A stretch of 64,000 nucleotides of DNA, from positions 2,480,001 through 2,544,000 of the forward strand of contig JAEILZ010000005.1 in the NCBI GenBank assembly GCA_018873225.1, read 5' to 3'. Every line of letters begins with the position of its first letter. The stretch's first letter is position 1. Of this stretch, positions 23,043 to 36,016 are shown one piece after another. The stretch is from [Phialemoniopsis] sp. UDSM-2020. Taxonomy: Eukaryota > Ascomycota > Sordariomycetes > Thyridiales > Thyridiaceae. The notes below the pieces were generated by a model. The model saw nothing but the letters and a program-made list of their open reading frames with translations, was not told the DNA's origin and did not search any database. Made by a program: the position numbers and the translations under genes.

Positions 23043-25265
23043 TTACGACCACACGTCCTCCTGTTGAACAATTAGCAAATGTCGCCCGGAGTTCTGCACG
23101 CAAAAGCAGAATGTAGAACACGGCCAGTGCGGAACATACCTGGTATTGGTTTGCAGCTCTCATGTTCTTGACAATCTCTTCAGCCTTGGCCTCCGTGATG
23201 CCACGCTGCTCAGCGATGATCTTGGCGAGGACGGCATTGACCTCACGAGCCATGTTGGCCGCATCACCGCAGACATAGAAATAGGCCTTCTTCTGCAAAA
23301 GCTCGTTGACCTCCTTGGCACGCTCCTTGAGCCTGTGCTGAACGTAGACCTTCTTTGAGCCTTCACGAGAGAAAGCAGTGATGAGCTCGAACTTGTCACC
23401 AAGTGCCTGCTTGAATTCCTACAGAGAGTTTGGGTCAGCGAGCTTGTCAAATTGTTGAGCGAGTCCCACACGTTGACACTTACATCCCACTGCGAGGCGT
23501 ACAAGAAGTCCTCGTTCTTTTTCCTGCAGCCGAAGAAGAGCAGCGTCCGGCCAACATCCTCGCCATCGGCAGCCTGCTTTGCCCTCTCCTGCACGAAAGC
23601 ACGGAAAGGCGCAACACCGGTGCCGGGGCCGATAAGAATCACAGGCTTGGAGGGATCCGAAGGCAGCTTGAAGTTGGAGTGGCGCACATGGACGGGTACG
23701 TGAATGCCGTCATACCTGTTTCGGGGACCAGTGATCTCGTAGGTGAGGCCGAAAGGCTCCGGATTCGGGTCGCCATTCTGCTTCTGCTTGAGCGCGAAGA
23801 GGTAGTTGGTGGCAACGCCGCGGAATGGGTCGCCCCGACCAGGGATCATTTGTGACTCGACGACGGCGGTGATGGAGATCTTCTTGGGCTGGACAAGGGA
23901 GGACGACGAGATGGAGTAGTAGCGAGGCTGCAATTTGGTCACACCTTCGATGAGGGCGGAGAACGGGATGTTATTCCAGGTCTGGCCCTTGGAGACGATG
24001 TGCAGTACCTGAGCAACGTTCAAGTGGTGCAGGCTGACCTTCTCGTGGAAGTAGTCCTTGTCACCACCCAGCTTGGACATCTCGGCCTTTGCGGCCTCAT
24101 CAGGCGCAAATGCAGCAAGGGTTGCCAAGAACTGACGCGACACAGGCGAGCAGATTTCCATGTGATACCGGACAATAGCGTCGTAGGTCGTAGGGGTAGG
24201 GAACGGGACTTTGGCAGTGGGCTCTAGAGCCTTGACGCTGATCACATCGTTGCGCTTATCCGTGAGACCAATGACGTTCAAGAACCTGTCAACTTCTTCG
24301 CCGGGGTTGGTGGGCCAGACGGCGATATGGTCGCCGGTTTGGTAAGTCAGGTTCGAGCCGCTGATATCGACCTCCATGTGCAGGCAGTGTCTATCCTTGA
24401 CGCTGAAGAGCTCTCGGGACTCGGCAATGGGCGCGATGTACGGGTTGTGGGCGTTGAAAGGACCCTTGGCAGTGCCTTCGAGGTGCATCTTGTTGGGCTC
24501 TCCGACATACACCTCGGTCGAGTCCTTGTTCAGGCCCTCACGATCGACAATACCGAAGATGGGTTCGTAAACAGCCTCACGTTCCTCAAGGCCCATCTTC
24601 TCGGATACAGCAACCCACATGGGGTCCTTCCAGGCCAAGAAGTCTTCCTCCATGGTGCCGGCACCGTCATCGCCTTCACCAGCAACACCGAGCCTGTTGG
24701 CGCCCAGTTTCTGAAGAGCCTTGTCAACATTGCGAACCATTGAGTTGTAGTGCTCATAGGTGTTATTTCCAAGACCAAAAGCAACGTAGTTGAGGTTGTC
24801 CAGAGGCGACTCGCGAGACTCGGAGAAGGCCGCATCGTCGCCCGTAATGAATTCGTAGAAATCGACGGCGTTATCGGTAGGCTCGCCCTCGCCGTAGGTC
24901 GCAAGGACAAAGACGACGAGTTTGTCGCTGGGCAAGGCATCGAGGTTCTCATAATCGTAGTCTTCCAAGTCGGCAACCATGGTCTCGAGACCGAAGCGGC
25001 TCTTGCCCTCCTTGGCTAGCCTCGAGGCATAGTCCTCGGCAGTACCAGTCTGGGATCCGTAGAAGACGACGCAGTTCTTGCCAGACTCTTCCATCTTCTC
25101 CAGGATGTTTCGGGTCTTGCCAGCCCTGACGCCATTGGCGTTGGCGAATGAAGCGGCATAGGGATCCTTGGTGATGCCCCAGTACTTGCCCTTCGTGAAA
25201 TAGGCCAAGGTACCCAGAAGGATGACCGACAGGACAATAATGTCCAGAGTGTCGAGTTCAGCCAT
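23043..25265 (-). CDS. NADPH-cytochrome P450 reductase
   Basis: Three exons: 25265-23484, 23418-23140 and 23060-23043, giving 692 residues, standard for fungal CPR. It is an ER-anchored diflavin enzyme passing electrons from NADPH through FAD and FMN to cytochrome P450s, including those of ergosterol synthesis. A membrane anchor spans about residues 6-25 (LDIIVLSVILLGTLAYF). The FMN domain has YGSQTGTAEDYA and ATYGEGEPTDNA; the FAD domain has RYYSISSSS; the NADPH site has GPGTGVAPFRAF. The last exon is only 18 bases and encodes the conserved ending EDVWS, whose Trp stacks on FAD. The open frame extends about 100 codons further upstream, but MAELDTLDIIVL is the conserved family start. Expression may depend on the 2.3-kb space shared with tao3. 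Confidence 0.97.
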
Positions 25266-27577
25266 GGTGACGACTGGTTCGGTGCGGATTGTTGACACAA
25301 GCGGACCGATGGGGGGATGCGACTCGACCACGAGGGGAATAAGAGCTGCGTGTGGTGTGGAGGATGGAGGAGGGAATTCGGGGTCTCTGAATAGGAGAAA
25401 GCGTGCGTGCGGTCGCGCGTGGCGGGCGGAAAATGGAGCACGAGCGGCTGACGGGGATTGGACTTCCTGTGGGGTTGGGACAGGAAAAACCCGCGAACAC
25501 GTATTAAACAATCGGACGATTAGGCCCAGGGAAGTGGGTAGAGTCCGGTACCGGGAGTCCAATAAGGATGCGGTTAAGCTTAAGGGCTGGCTGTCTCCAA
25601 ATTCTTACCAAAAGCCAAGGCCAAAAGGATTACGGAATAGGCTCGCTTCGACAGTCCGACTGGAGGGATTTGTCGCAAGGGAGAGAGATAGAGAGAAAGA
25701 ATTCACGAACGTATGTAGGCGGCCGACAATAGGCAATCAAGAAAACTACCGGGGGGCCGTTTTGGTGATGGAGGGCCTGACAACGGCTTATCATGTGCTT
25801 TCCGGACTCATGGGGGACCCATCCACGGATCAAATCAATAATGATGGAGGTGCATCAAGACAACTGGCTGACTGTAGTCTACACACCTACCTTACTTGCT
25901 TGCAGCAGGGACCAGTGCTGTCGGCGGCACCAAACCAGTGACAACCGTCCGATCCGGGAAAAAGATTCGAGGATCTCTGTCACGGGCTTAGATTAGACCG
26001 CATACCCGTTGCCTCAACAAGTGCCGGGACCCCTTCTCCTCACCATACAAATGGACCAGCTCTCGGCCCGGTGCCACACCCTACGTTGGAGTCCGACGGA
26101 TTTGCTAGAAGCTTCCTCCTCACCCGCCGGGCTACTCCGGCCTTGAATGGAGATAGCTCGGCTTGTGGCTCTTTTGGGTAAAAAATGCCTACCCCGAAAT
26201 GCCGGTATCATAGACTGCGGTACCTAATTCGGTACGAAATTCCTTATGAACTCATGGGGAATCTGGGGTTATTTGTGCCCCGACGGTCGACTCAGCCGCA
26301 TCGTAACCTTAATTCGTGCCCTACTTGATCTGCTGTTTCATGACCTGAGCGTATCAGCACCTACATAGTCATTCCTCTCATAGATATGATCATTCACTTG
26401 TTGCCAGCATCAGCCTGTTGGCCGATGATAACATACTCCGTATACACAAACTTTGCCAGGCGGATACTTTATCATCTCATCAAGCGCGTCCCAAGTGCGA
26501 ACTTTCGATGCAATTTGGAGGATATGGATCAAGACCTCTTCGAGTGACATATACCTTCTCGACAATGCCTCTCACTCTACCACAAGGAGTCTTGAACAGA
26601 AACCTTGCTTTTGCGATTCATCTTCATTCGAAATTGGTGTCCTTTTCTCTCTTCCCCCCTTTCTCTCGTGTGTATACGAGGGTAGTTAACTGAGAATAGT
26701 GTGATTGCATCTCCTTCTTGCTACGTTTTAAGAGGAAGGAAGGAAGATCATCGGGATTATGGGTATCGATGACAGGCGAATAGTTATCGTAAAATCCTTC
26801 CCTGTTGCTTCTAGAATAAAACAGGTAAAAGTACGTCCCTACCATTCAGCAGCTTCCTCTACTTTGCTTTAGCTATGCCCTAATGCCAAGAGTAAGGATG
26901 AGGAACACGACATGGAGAGCGTGCCCGGAAACATTGGTCGCAAGATGCATGCTGCTACCACCTCGGAGTACCAAAGTACCAAGTGGCTGTCAGAAAGGTT
27001 GACGGTTTTGAATCAATCTCTACCCAAGCTACTAACAGACTGAATGAGCCTTGTACGCTTGGGCAGTGGAATAATCCTGCGTACTCGTTTAAGAATCGAG
27101 GTGCATCGAGAAGGCAAACCGTCAACTACCTACTTTCGTAGGTAATCTGTCACCCACTTGAGTACTTAGGTAAAGTATGTATGCCTGTGTGCTCTTTGGC
27201 TCTTGGTGGTGGTTGGTCCCCTTTTTTTCCCATGCCCACCTCACCTTTGACGCGCTCCACTAGGATGGGAGACCCCGTAGCCACGCACCGATAGCGCCTA
27301 TCCCTTTGCCATACAGTATGCTGATTGGCTCGAATGGCTGCGTTCCTTGCATCAAACACCAGTTTACCCCCCCGAAGCCAACGCCCGTGAAGCCAAGGAT
27401 CTCCAGGGCTCCTGGTCGAACTTGGATCACTGAGCTATCCGTGACCACACCTCTCCACATTTGGATCCTTCTCCCTCGCCTTATTGCGACCTACTTGGTC
27501 GAGAACGACATCACTGTTTTGATTCTTCGCGGCATCACTCATTTCCATCGGAACATGGGACCGGCTGTACCTACACA
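25266..27577. other. divergent intergenic region between CPR and tao3
   Basis: About 2.3 kb separating two genes that start in opposite directions. It carries one TACTCCGTA (26434-26442) and a perfect 7-base inverted repeat (27127-27144). No open frame resembles a protein; short frames overlap on both strands. Confidence 0.6.
27127..27144. repeat. 7-bp perfect inverted repeat with 4-base loop
   Basis: TACCTAC, spacer TTTC, then GTAGGTA. The arms are half-sites of the TACCTAGGTA motif seen elsewhere in the window. It could form a small hairpin or bind a dimeric factor. Confidence 0.7.
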
Positions 27578-27807
27578 ATGGGTGAGTGACATCCTTATCC
27601 AGCCCCAATCCTGAAACACACGGCAGTAATTGCGACATTGCGACTGTAGTCATCGCGAGGCGCCTGCTCTGATGATGGGCGGGGAACAAGTCGTGCTTCC
27701 TGATTGTGTCCAGCAGGAGATATGCTAATGGCTTCCACTCCATCACAGCTCCGTCCCAGACGCTGCCAGACCACGCGACCGACACGCTGAAGTACTCTCG
27801 ATCCGTG
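27555..27807 (+). other. upstream ORF overlapping the tao3 start (spliced)
   Basis: An ATG at 27555 lies 23 bases before, and out of frame with, the proposed tao3 ATG. After splicing 27582-27748 it would read through the start codon and end at a TGA about 19 codons on. It depends on the transcript starting upstream of 27555, which is not shown. Confidence 0.35.
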
Positions 27808-30800
27808 TCGCGCCTTGACGAGGAAGACGAAGATGAATGGAATCGAACGCTTCGGCCCGCTGGCATGGAACCGCCGCTCCCACGGTCTGTTGCTCATTCA
27901 AGAGAATCAAGCTTAGAAAAGTTGCAACTCGGAAGTAAAGGGTCCACCTCGTCTCAATCGCCACCGACCATCATATCACCCCGAACGCATGGGTCTTCCG
28001 GACGGCAGGGGATTGGGAATGTCATGGAGAGAATGGTCGACCCGAAAGCTGTAGCCTACGGCCACCACCGACAGACCTCTATTGTCCATGGTATTCAACA
28101 TTCGCGCAGCGGGAGTCTTGCGAGTCCATCTTCGAGTCCCCTTAGCCCGCAAATGCTGGCCGCCGCTGGTGTCGGCCTCACTGCTGACAGGCCGGAGATG
28201 CCTTCGTTTGTGACACGTACAGACGCCGACTCGTTACCCGGGTCTCGACCCCCAACAAATCTCTCTGGCACGACGATAGGCTCTGGTGGCCCCATGGTCC
28301 CAGAGAGAACCTCCTCCGTAACAGATGTGACCGCTCACGTGCCAACACAGCGCAAATTGGAGCGGATGCACAGCGGCCGCGCGCGCCGGGACCATTCTCA
28401 CCACCACTCGCACTCGTCACGCCACCACAAGGACGAACAAAAGACCGTCGGCGAATATGCACTGCATGTGCTATTCACCTCTTTCATTGCTCAAGCCGAG
28501 GAGAAGCTCAATGACTGCATCACGGTTCCCTTCGATCCCGAGCCGCACATCGAGCAGATTTGCGGACCCGGTGTCGACCCCGCCTTCGACCAGTTGATCG
28601 TGGCCCTTGGCCATATTGCGAAACAGAAACCGAAGCCGCTTATTGACTCCATGATGCTATGGAGGAAAAGCAAGAGCGATGCCGCCAATGAGGCGCGCAA
28701 CCAGCTACAGCAGTCCAAAACCCATGTACCGCAGCCTGGCCCCTTGCAGAGGAGGAACACCGAACCCCTTCAGACCCTTGCTGGAAATACTCCAGGGGAC
28801 AACATGCCGGCTGGGTCAGGCTCCCTAGCCGCCAAACAAGAATTCGTTGCACAGGCTGAGCGCCGGTCAACAGTGTCCATATACATTCTGTGCAGGGTGC
28901 TCCTCGAGGTCATCAGTCAAAGTAGTCTTTCTTCTATCACACCGGAAATGGAGGATAAACTTGAGGGAATCATCTTTGGGCAGTTGAAGATCGCCGATAC
29001 CGAGCAGCTGTATTTATCACCGCTCAAGCTGGCCAACTGGAATCTCTTCGCTCAGTTACTCGGGGTCATGAGCGAGATCAACTTTGCCAGTGTGGCGGAT
29101 CGCTTCTTGGGAGATCTCGACCGGTCCCTGCAGGAACATGCCGCAAGGAGCCCGACCTTGGCCAGCCGTGGCGATGTTGAGGGCAAAATGGAGCTCGTAC
29201 TTGGAGGAATGAAGCATTTGCGTGTGAAACTCGCACCAGCAGAAGCTTGGGAGCACTACTGCGAGTTCATGGTCTCGCTTGGAAAGCTTTTCAGCAGATC
29301 GCATGGGCAGAAAGTCAAGGCCGCTTTCTGTCAGGCAATAGAGATGCTTCTCTTACCTGTCGCGGCTAACGCCAGCAACAACGACCTGACCAATTCGCGG
29401 TGGGGAGATGTGCTCAGTAACATCAGCCCGCGACTAGCACAGATGTTTGTCAAGCCACGGCACTGGTCTTCTGCTTTTCCATTGACGGCAACTATGCTCT
29501 GTGTCTCTCCGCCGGACAGCTTTTCGAACCAGTGGCTTCAATTGGTCTACTCTGTGCAAACGAAGCTGAAGGATCGTGCAACCAAGCCATTATCGTTGCA
29601 GGTGGTATCAAGACTTGTCTGGACATATCTCTACCGCACAAGTGACAGCACCGCAGGCATGATCCGTAAGCTGGACGAGGTGATGAAGAACGTCCTTCCC
29701 AACGCCAAGAGAACGATCACGGCTGCCGACACGGCCGTCACTGATCCCTTGATCCAAATCATCAGGTGCATAGGGTTCAAGCATCCGGAATACTGTTTTC
29801 GGACCATCATCTTTCCACTCATCAATGCAGAGTTGTTCTCCTCTGGCCGAGAGCTGAAGGTCGATAACCTGGAGCCAGACAAGATTGTCATTGGCATTCG
29901 AGCCTTCTTGGCCATCATAACCGATCTTGAAAAGGGAGAAGAGGGTCGACCGCCATTTCCTCAATACCACGCCTCGGGATCATCCATAGAGCGCATGCCA
30001 GCCTCGCCTACCGTTGGATCACCCCGGGCAGGGTCAGCTCCGAGAAGCCAAGGCATGGCCAAAGAAGGACATCCTTCGACACCGGTGCTTCTATCGGCTC
30101 TCAGTGACACAGTTCGCGAATATTACACAAGATTCTGTGCCATACTGGGCAAAATCACCTTGATCTGCGATAATACATTTGGAGGCCAGGCAGTCCTGGA
30201 CGAGAAGTTCAACAGCCCTGGCCCCAAGACGCCAATCGCCGAGACCTTTAATTTCTCGAGGCGGGATGACCATCCAGGCATCTCAGACCACAAGCAGGCA
30301 TTCTATGAGCTTCTGCACGTCGCGGTGCAAGCACTGCCGAGATGCCTCTCAGCAGACATACCTTTCAACTCCTTGATCAACCTTCTGTGCACGGGCACAG
30401 CACACGTGCAGTATAACATTGCGGAGTCGTCGATCCAGTCACTCAAGTCAATTGCTCGTCAATCTCATGCTCAACCCGTAACCATGGGTTTCTCTCGTTT
30501 CATTTTCAACTTTGACGACCGATACTCCACCATGTCTGATGGCGGAATGCTCGGACCAGGTCATATTGAGAACACACTGAAACTATATGTGGAGTTGCTT
30601 CAGATCTGGATTGAAGAAATCAAACGAAAATCTCGCGACAGTGGACCCGACTCAGGCGATTCAGGAACGCCTGACAAGCGCGCGGTAACGCTCGACCGCT
30701 CTACTGTTTGGGCTGAGGTGGACACCGTTGAAGCCCATGGCCTATTCTTCCTGTGCTCTCAGTCCCGCCGCGTTCGCTACTTCGCAATCACTACATTGAG

Positions 30801-33800
30801 GCTGATTAAAGACTTTGTCAAAGCCCTTGGCGATCCCAATTCGGAATCGAAGCATGATTTGAGATTGATTGATATCCTGGAGAATGATTCCATGCAACTG
30901 ATGAACTTCAAGGACGAAACACTCTCTGTCGCTGAACGGAGTCGTTTAGAAAGGGGCATGGCGAACAACAACAATCAGGGAGCCCTGATTGAGTTGTGTA
31001 CGAGCGACGTATCATATGATACTACCCTCTGGTTCAAGATATTCCCAAACCTCATTCGTACAGGATATGAGAAGTGTCCTTTCACCGTCACTATCTGTCG
31101 AGACCTGATCTGCAACCGCATCCTACAAATGTACAAGGCCATCACGATCCTCTCAGAGCCGTCAAGAGGTCTCTACTACGGCTCGGATCCAGGTAGCGCG
31201 CGTTATACGGGGCGGACACCTACCACACAGCCAGAGTTACTCATCGAACAGTGGAAGTTGTATCTTGTGTTCGCATGCACAACCCTGGCCGACCCTGGTA
31301 GTACCCCTGCCAGTGGCCAGACGGGGACCCAACATGGCCGCAAAGGGTCCAAGAATGCATCGTCGACGGACAAAATTGTCACAGCCCGCACGCTGTTCAA
31401 ATATTTGAACCCCTTGCTTTCGGTCTCCTCTGCCTCGGTTCGTGAGGCTGTCGTTGTTGCCATGGGCTCGATCAACCTCCACATCTATCGTACTTTATTG
31501 GAGGAGCTTCAAGGGCATGTCTCGCGTTGTAATGACGAAGCGCGAGCGCGAATACATCAACGCACGGGCAGTAGCCCACGCCGCAACCGCCGCATGGATC
31601 TACTACGAACCGAAATCACTCACGTGTACAAGCTTACGGCACATTTCCTGAAGCTGCCCGAGGTCTATCAAGATGACTGGGTCATGAACAACCTTGTGAC
31701 CTATGCTAAGGATATCAAGCTGTTCTTGATGGATGGCGAAGTGCAGATGGACTGGGAGTTCCAAAAACTACGGCGGCACTATTGTGGCTTAGTCGAGGAA
31801 TTGTACCAAGGTATCAACAAAACCAAGGACCCATCAGGTTGGATGACTTTCGAAGCTCGCAAATCGTCGTTTGCCTTGATGGAAGATTGGTGCGGTTTCT
31901 CGCCCAACCAGCCACAAATTCGGCACCGGGAGGACAGCATGCGGCAATCTATCATCGACCAGCAGGGCGTCGGCGAGAGAGGCACTCTCACGGCCGCTAT
32001 GGAGATCGAGAAGAGGAACCTGCGGACTGCTGCGTTGAGCGCTATGGCTGCGCTTTGTGGAGGGCCTATTGGCATCACAACTGAAAGTGGTGTCTCTCTC
32101 CAATTCGACGTTCGCAGAATGCTGGCATGGATCGAATCGATTTTCAGCTCGGGGAATGATCGCATGAAAGTCACCGGACGACGCGCCCTGAAAAATCTGA
32201 TTGTCCACAACCAGGACTATCCCTACCTGCTCGAGCATTGCATCGGACGATGCTACAAGGCAGAGGTTCCCAAAGTTCTTGAGAGCTACTTCGAGGTTGT
32301 GACCGAGGTCTTGCCTGAGCATCCTGACTACCCCTTACCGTTCTGGCGACTTCTTGGTCTTTGCCTTTTCACGCTAGGAAATGATCAAAGCGAGATTCGC
32401 TCAAAGTCCGCGCAGGTGTTGAGAGCTCTTGAGGAGAGGCAGCAAGGCCGCAGTTCCAAGATACAGGACTTTGACATTAGCATCTCTGACAAGACCAAAG
32501 CTGTCTACAAACTCGCCCAGTTCAAAATCTCCGAAAGGCTATCAAAGCAGCACACTGAGCTCGCCTTCCATATTTTCTCGGAGTTCACCTTCTACTTCAA
32601 GGATCTGCACCCTATTGCGCAGAGAAACGTGATTGCGGTCACATTGCCATGGATCCAGTCCATCGAGCTGAAGCTAGATCCCAATGGCGGGCCAACGGCT
32701 CAGTCATACGTCCTCCTCGCAAACCTGCTGGAGATCACTATCAAGTCCAGTGGAGCGCTGCATAATGAAGTGCAAGCGCTGTGGCAGGCGCTTGCCACAG
32801 GCCCCCATCCAGGCAATGTCCGCCTCATTCTTGACTTCATCATGAATCTCTGTCTAGAAAGGCGAGAGCAGAACTTCGTTGAGTACGCGAAGCAGATCGT
32901 TGTGTTTCTTGCAAGCACGCAGAGTACTCCTGGCCACAAGGTCGTCGAATTCCTGCTTCTACAGATCACGCCGAAGGCCATGGTTCCCTTCGAAAAACGC
33001 GAGACTACTCCGCTCCCTCCAGACATCAACCTCTTCCCATATTGCGCGGATCTGTCCGAGGCACTTCCAATTGGCACGAAACAAGCTGGTTTCTCGTTGG
33101 GACAGCTTTCCCTGATCCTCTTGGTTGATCTGATGGTGTCGCCCGTCAACCTATCCTCGGATAATCTCCCCGTGCTTCTCCAAGTCGTTACTGTTCTGTG
33201 GGACCACTATACGCCATTGGTGCAAGAGCAGGCTCGGGAGATGCTCGTTCATCTCATTCATGAACTGGTCATTTCCAAATTAGATGAAAAGACCCCTGCG
33301 GCTATCAAGCCAATTGAAGATTTAATCGACTCTATTCGTCAGCACGACAAGACGGTCGTTTGGAGCTACGAGGACAACAACGGCAAGGTCGATAGCCAGG
33401 ATAACAAGGTGCCCGCGGCCATGGAATATTTGACTGGTGAAGTGGTCAAGACTTTCGAGATTACTTTCCCAGGCATCAAAGAGCAATGGGGTCGACTTTC
33501 GTTGACTTGGGCAACGTCCTGCCCGGTTCGACATCTTGCCTGCCGCTCATTCCAAATCTTTCGATGCGTCCTTACGTCATTGGACCATATCATGCTTGCA
33601 GACATGCTTGCCCGACTGTCCAATACCATCGCAGATGAGGATACAGAAATCCAGACATTTTCCATGGAGATCCTGACCACTTTGAAAACCCTGATATCCA
33701 AACTTGACCCCGAGGAGTTGATCACCTTTCCGCAACTATTCTGGACAACATGTGCCTGCCTTGAATCAATCAACGAGTGCGAGTTCTTGGAAGCAGTGGA

Positions 33801-35424
33801 GATGTTGAATGACTTTCTGGATAGGCTCGACTTCCAGGACCCGACCATTCGACGACTTTTCATGGAAGGCCAACCTGCCAACTGGGACGGTGTCTTTGAT
33901 GGCCTACAGCCCTTGCTTTACAAGGGCCTACGCTCATCACTCTGCCTTGAAGCTACCTTGAACACGATGAATAAGCTTGTCCGTCTTCCCGCAGACCAAC
34001 TGATTGGGGATGACAGCCGCATCTTTTTCACGATCATTGCGAGCTGCCCTCGGCTCTTGCAAGAGATGGAGGCGGAGCAATTCGATGAAAAGGTTGTTCG
34101 TACCGCTGAGAACCTCTGCGACCTCGCTGCCGCGCAGGGCTTGCCGAGCATAGCCATGGTTCTCGATGGATTCCTTTCCCGCTCGTACACCAGTGGGAAT
34201 GAGTTCATCCTTCAAGTATTCTCTGCTCTCAAAGAATATTTCTCGCCCAGGCTCGATTTCCAAATGATCACTACGTTGATGGGTCTGCTCACGAACCACA
34301 CATCCTGGGTCAAGGTACAGACCATGCGCATACTGTGTGTAGTCATCCCCGAGATTGATATGCGCAACCCAGAGATCGCTGGACACGGTTCAGACCTGAT
34401 CTCTCCGCTGTTGAGACTTCTTCAGACCGAGTTTTGCATGGATGCGCTCAAAGTCCTCGACAACATCATGACCATGTCAGGGTCGTCGATGGATAAACAC
34501 CATCTTCGCATGAGCATGACCCGACACACATCCAAGACGATCCGCAAGGAGTATGAGCGGACGCAAAGTCTGTTCGGTATTCCCGAGGACTCGGGATGGG
34601 CTATCCCGGTCCCAGCTAAGAAGACCGAGTCGACTAGAGCCAATATTCATGCCGCCTTCTACACCTGCCAAAGCGCCGAAGGCATGTTTGCCGACGCCAC
34701 GCCAACTCCTGAGGTTGAGTTCCATGAGGATGAGTTCCCATATGGATATTTCCCACCTTCTGAGAGGACCGATACTATGATGTCTGATGAAGTACGCGTC
34801 GAGAGTCATGTCGGGGACCTGGTGACAAAACTTGACAGCCTGGACGATTTCTTTGACGACCACGACATAGAGACAGGCCCTCCAAGTGATGGTCGATCGT
34901 CTATGGCGACAATCACAGAGTCGTTTCCTGAGGGTTTCACGTCTGATGCACAACTATACGATGAACACATTCTGCCAATATTGCACCAGGCCTCTACCAA
35001 TACCGTCTTCCAAAACGGCTTCGCCGACAGGCCCTCCATGCCCCGGGAGGGAAGTGCCAACACAATGAACCCTGGCGCGTTCACATTCGATCAGAATGCA
35101 TCGGCACGTCCTGCGCTGCATTCTCGATCAATAACATCACCTTCAGCCCCCGCCTCATACCACCCCAATATCATGGGGGACCTGACTTCGGACGATGAGC
35201 CTGATGACATATTCTCTGACGGTGATGATGAGAGAATGGGCGCCGGTGGCCCGGAGGGATCCTTCTTCTTGGAAAACATGATCAGACCCTTTGCACAGGG
35301 CACGCGATCGCGGATGAGAAGGCTCACAGGGAGCCGATCACGAGATGAGCGGAGCGAGGCGAGGCTCCCCATCTCACCCCAGGTACCGAAGCTACCGAAC
35401 GCCTACCAACCGTCGGCACAATGA
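27578..35424 (+). CDS. Tao3/Pag1/Mor2 cell morphogenesis protein (Furry family)
   Basis: The protein is a huge HEAT/armadillo-like scaffold of the RAM network that supports NDR kinase (Cbk1/Cot-1 type) signalling in polarised growth and septation. The main exon 27749-35424 is one uninterrupted frame. Its first bases are not ATG-led: the frame opens at a GTG. I place the start at ATG 27578, a 4-base coding exon (ATGG) with donor GTGAGT at 27582, branch GCTAAT at 27724-27729 and acceptor at 27748. This gives 2559 residues starting MAPSQTLPDH. The first 230 residues are disordered, Ser/Pro-rich, with a His/Ser cluster (HHHSHSSRHH); the body is helical repeats; the last 250 residues are acidic then Arg-rich (TRSRMRRLTGSRSRD). 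Identity is strong; the tiny first exon is moderately supported. Confidence 0.9.
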
Positions 35425-36016
35425 AGCCGAGAAGGAGATCCTGTTAGCTGAAACACCGTCAGTAGCATGACATTGCTGTGGGCTACATAGCATCTTTTCT
35501 GGAACCATCTGGAGAAGCTTCGGGGGTTCTTTAATGGGGTTTACAGGCACCTATGACTGATGTTCGATGTCGACAAGTGGAGGAGGTTGAAATGTATGAC
35601 ACTGTTTGGCCAGCCACACCCCTTAATGATGATAGCATTTTCTTGTTTGATACCCGTCACAGCAGTGTATACCATATGCAATTGCAGTAATAAAGTTCAT
35701 CCAACTTGGCCGCCGTTCGCGGTTCTGTTTTAACGAATGACTGAGAACTCATTACGAGCTGGTGAATTTATTCTCGAGGCAAAATACCTGTAACTACTTT
35801 TGGCCAACTGATAAGAAACGATGGCGGGTCTGGACCAGCACCGAAGCGCGTTAATGAACGGCTTGATGTGCCAGGCAAATGCTAGCTTCTTCGATAAGGA
35901 AGCGGTAAAAAGTGGCAAAATACGGTCCCCACCAAAATTTCTAGGGACAAGACCATCTGCGACCGCAAAACATGGTGGGTGAAGTGCGCCTGTAGCCCAT
36001 TCTGATATTCATCGAA
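35425..36016. other. intergenic, tao3 3' region and urb1 promoter
   Basis: Holds the tao3 3' UTR with an AATAAA signal and the urb1 upstream sequence. No gene is recognised. Confidence 0.6.
35689..35694 (+). terminator. candidate poly(A) signal AATAAA of tao3
   Basis: AATAAA lies 265 bases after the tao3 stop. Fungal poly(A) signals are loose, so this is only a candidate. Confidence 0.4.

Noticed and set aside
25266..25562. N-terminal extension of CPR by about 100 codons
   Set aside because: The frame is open by chance in the leader; MAELDTLDIIVL is the family start and places the membrane anchor at the N-terminus.
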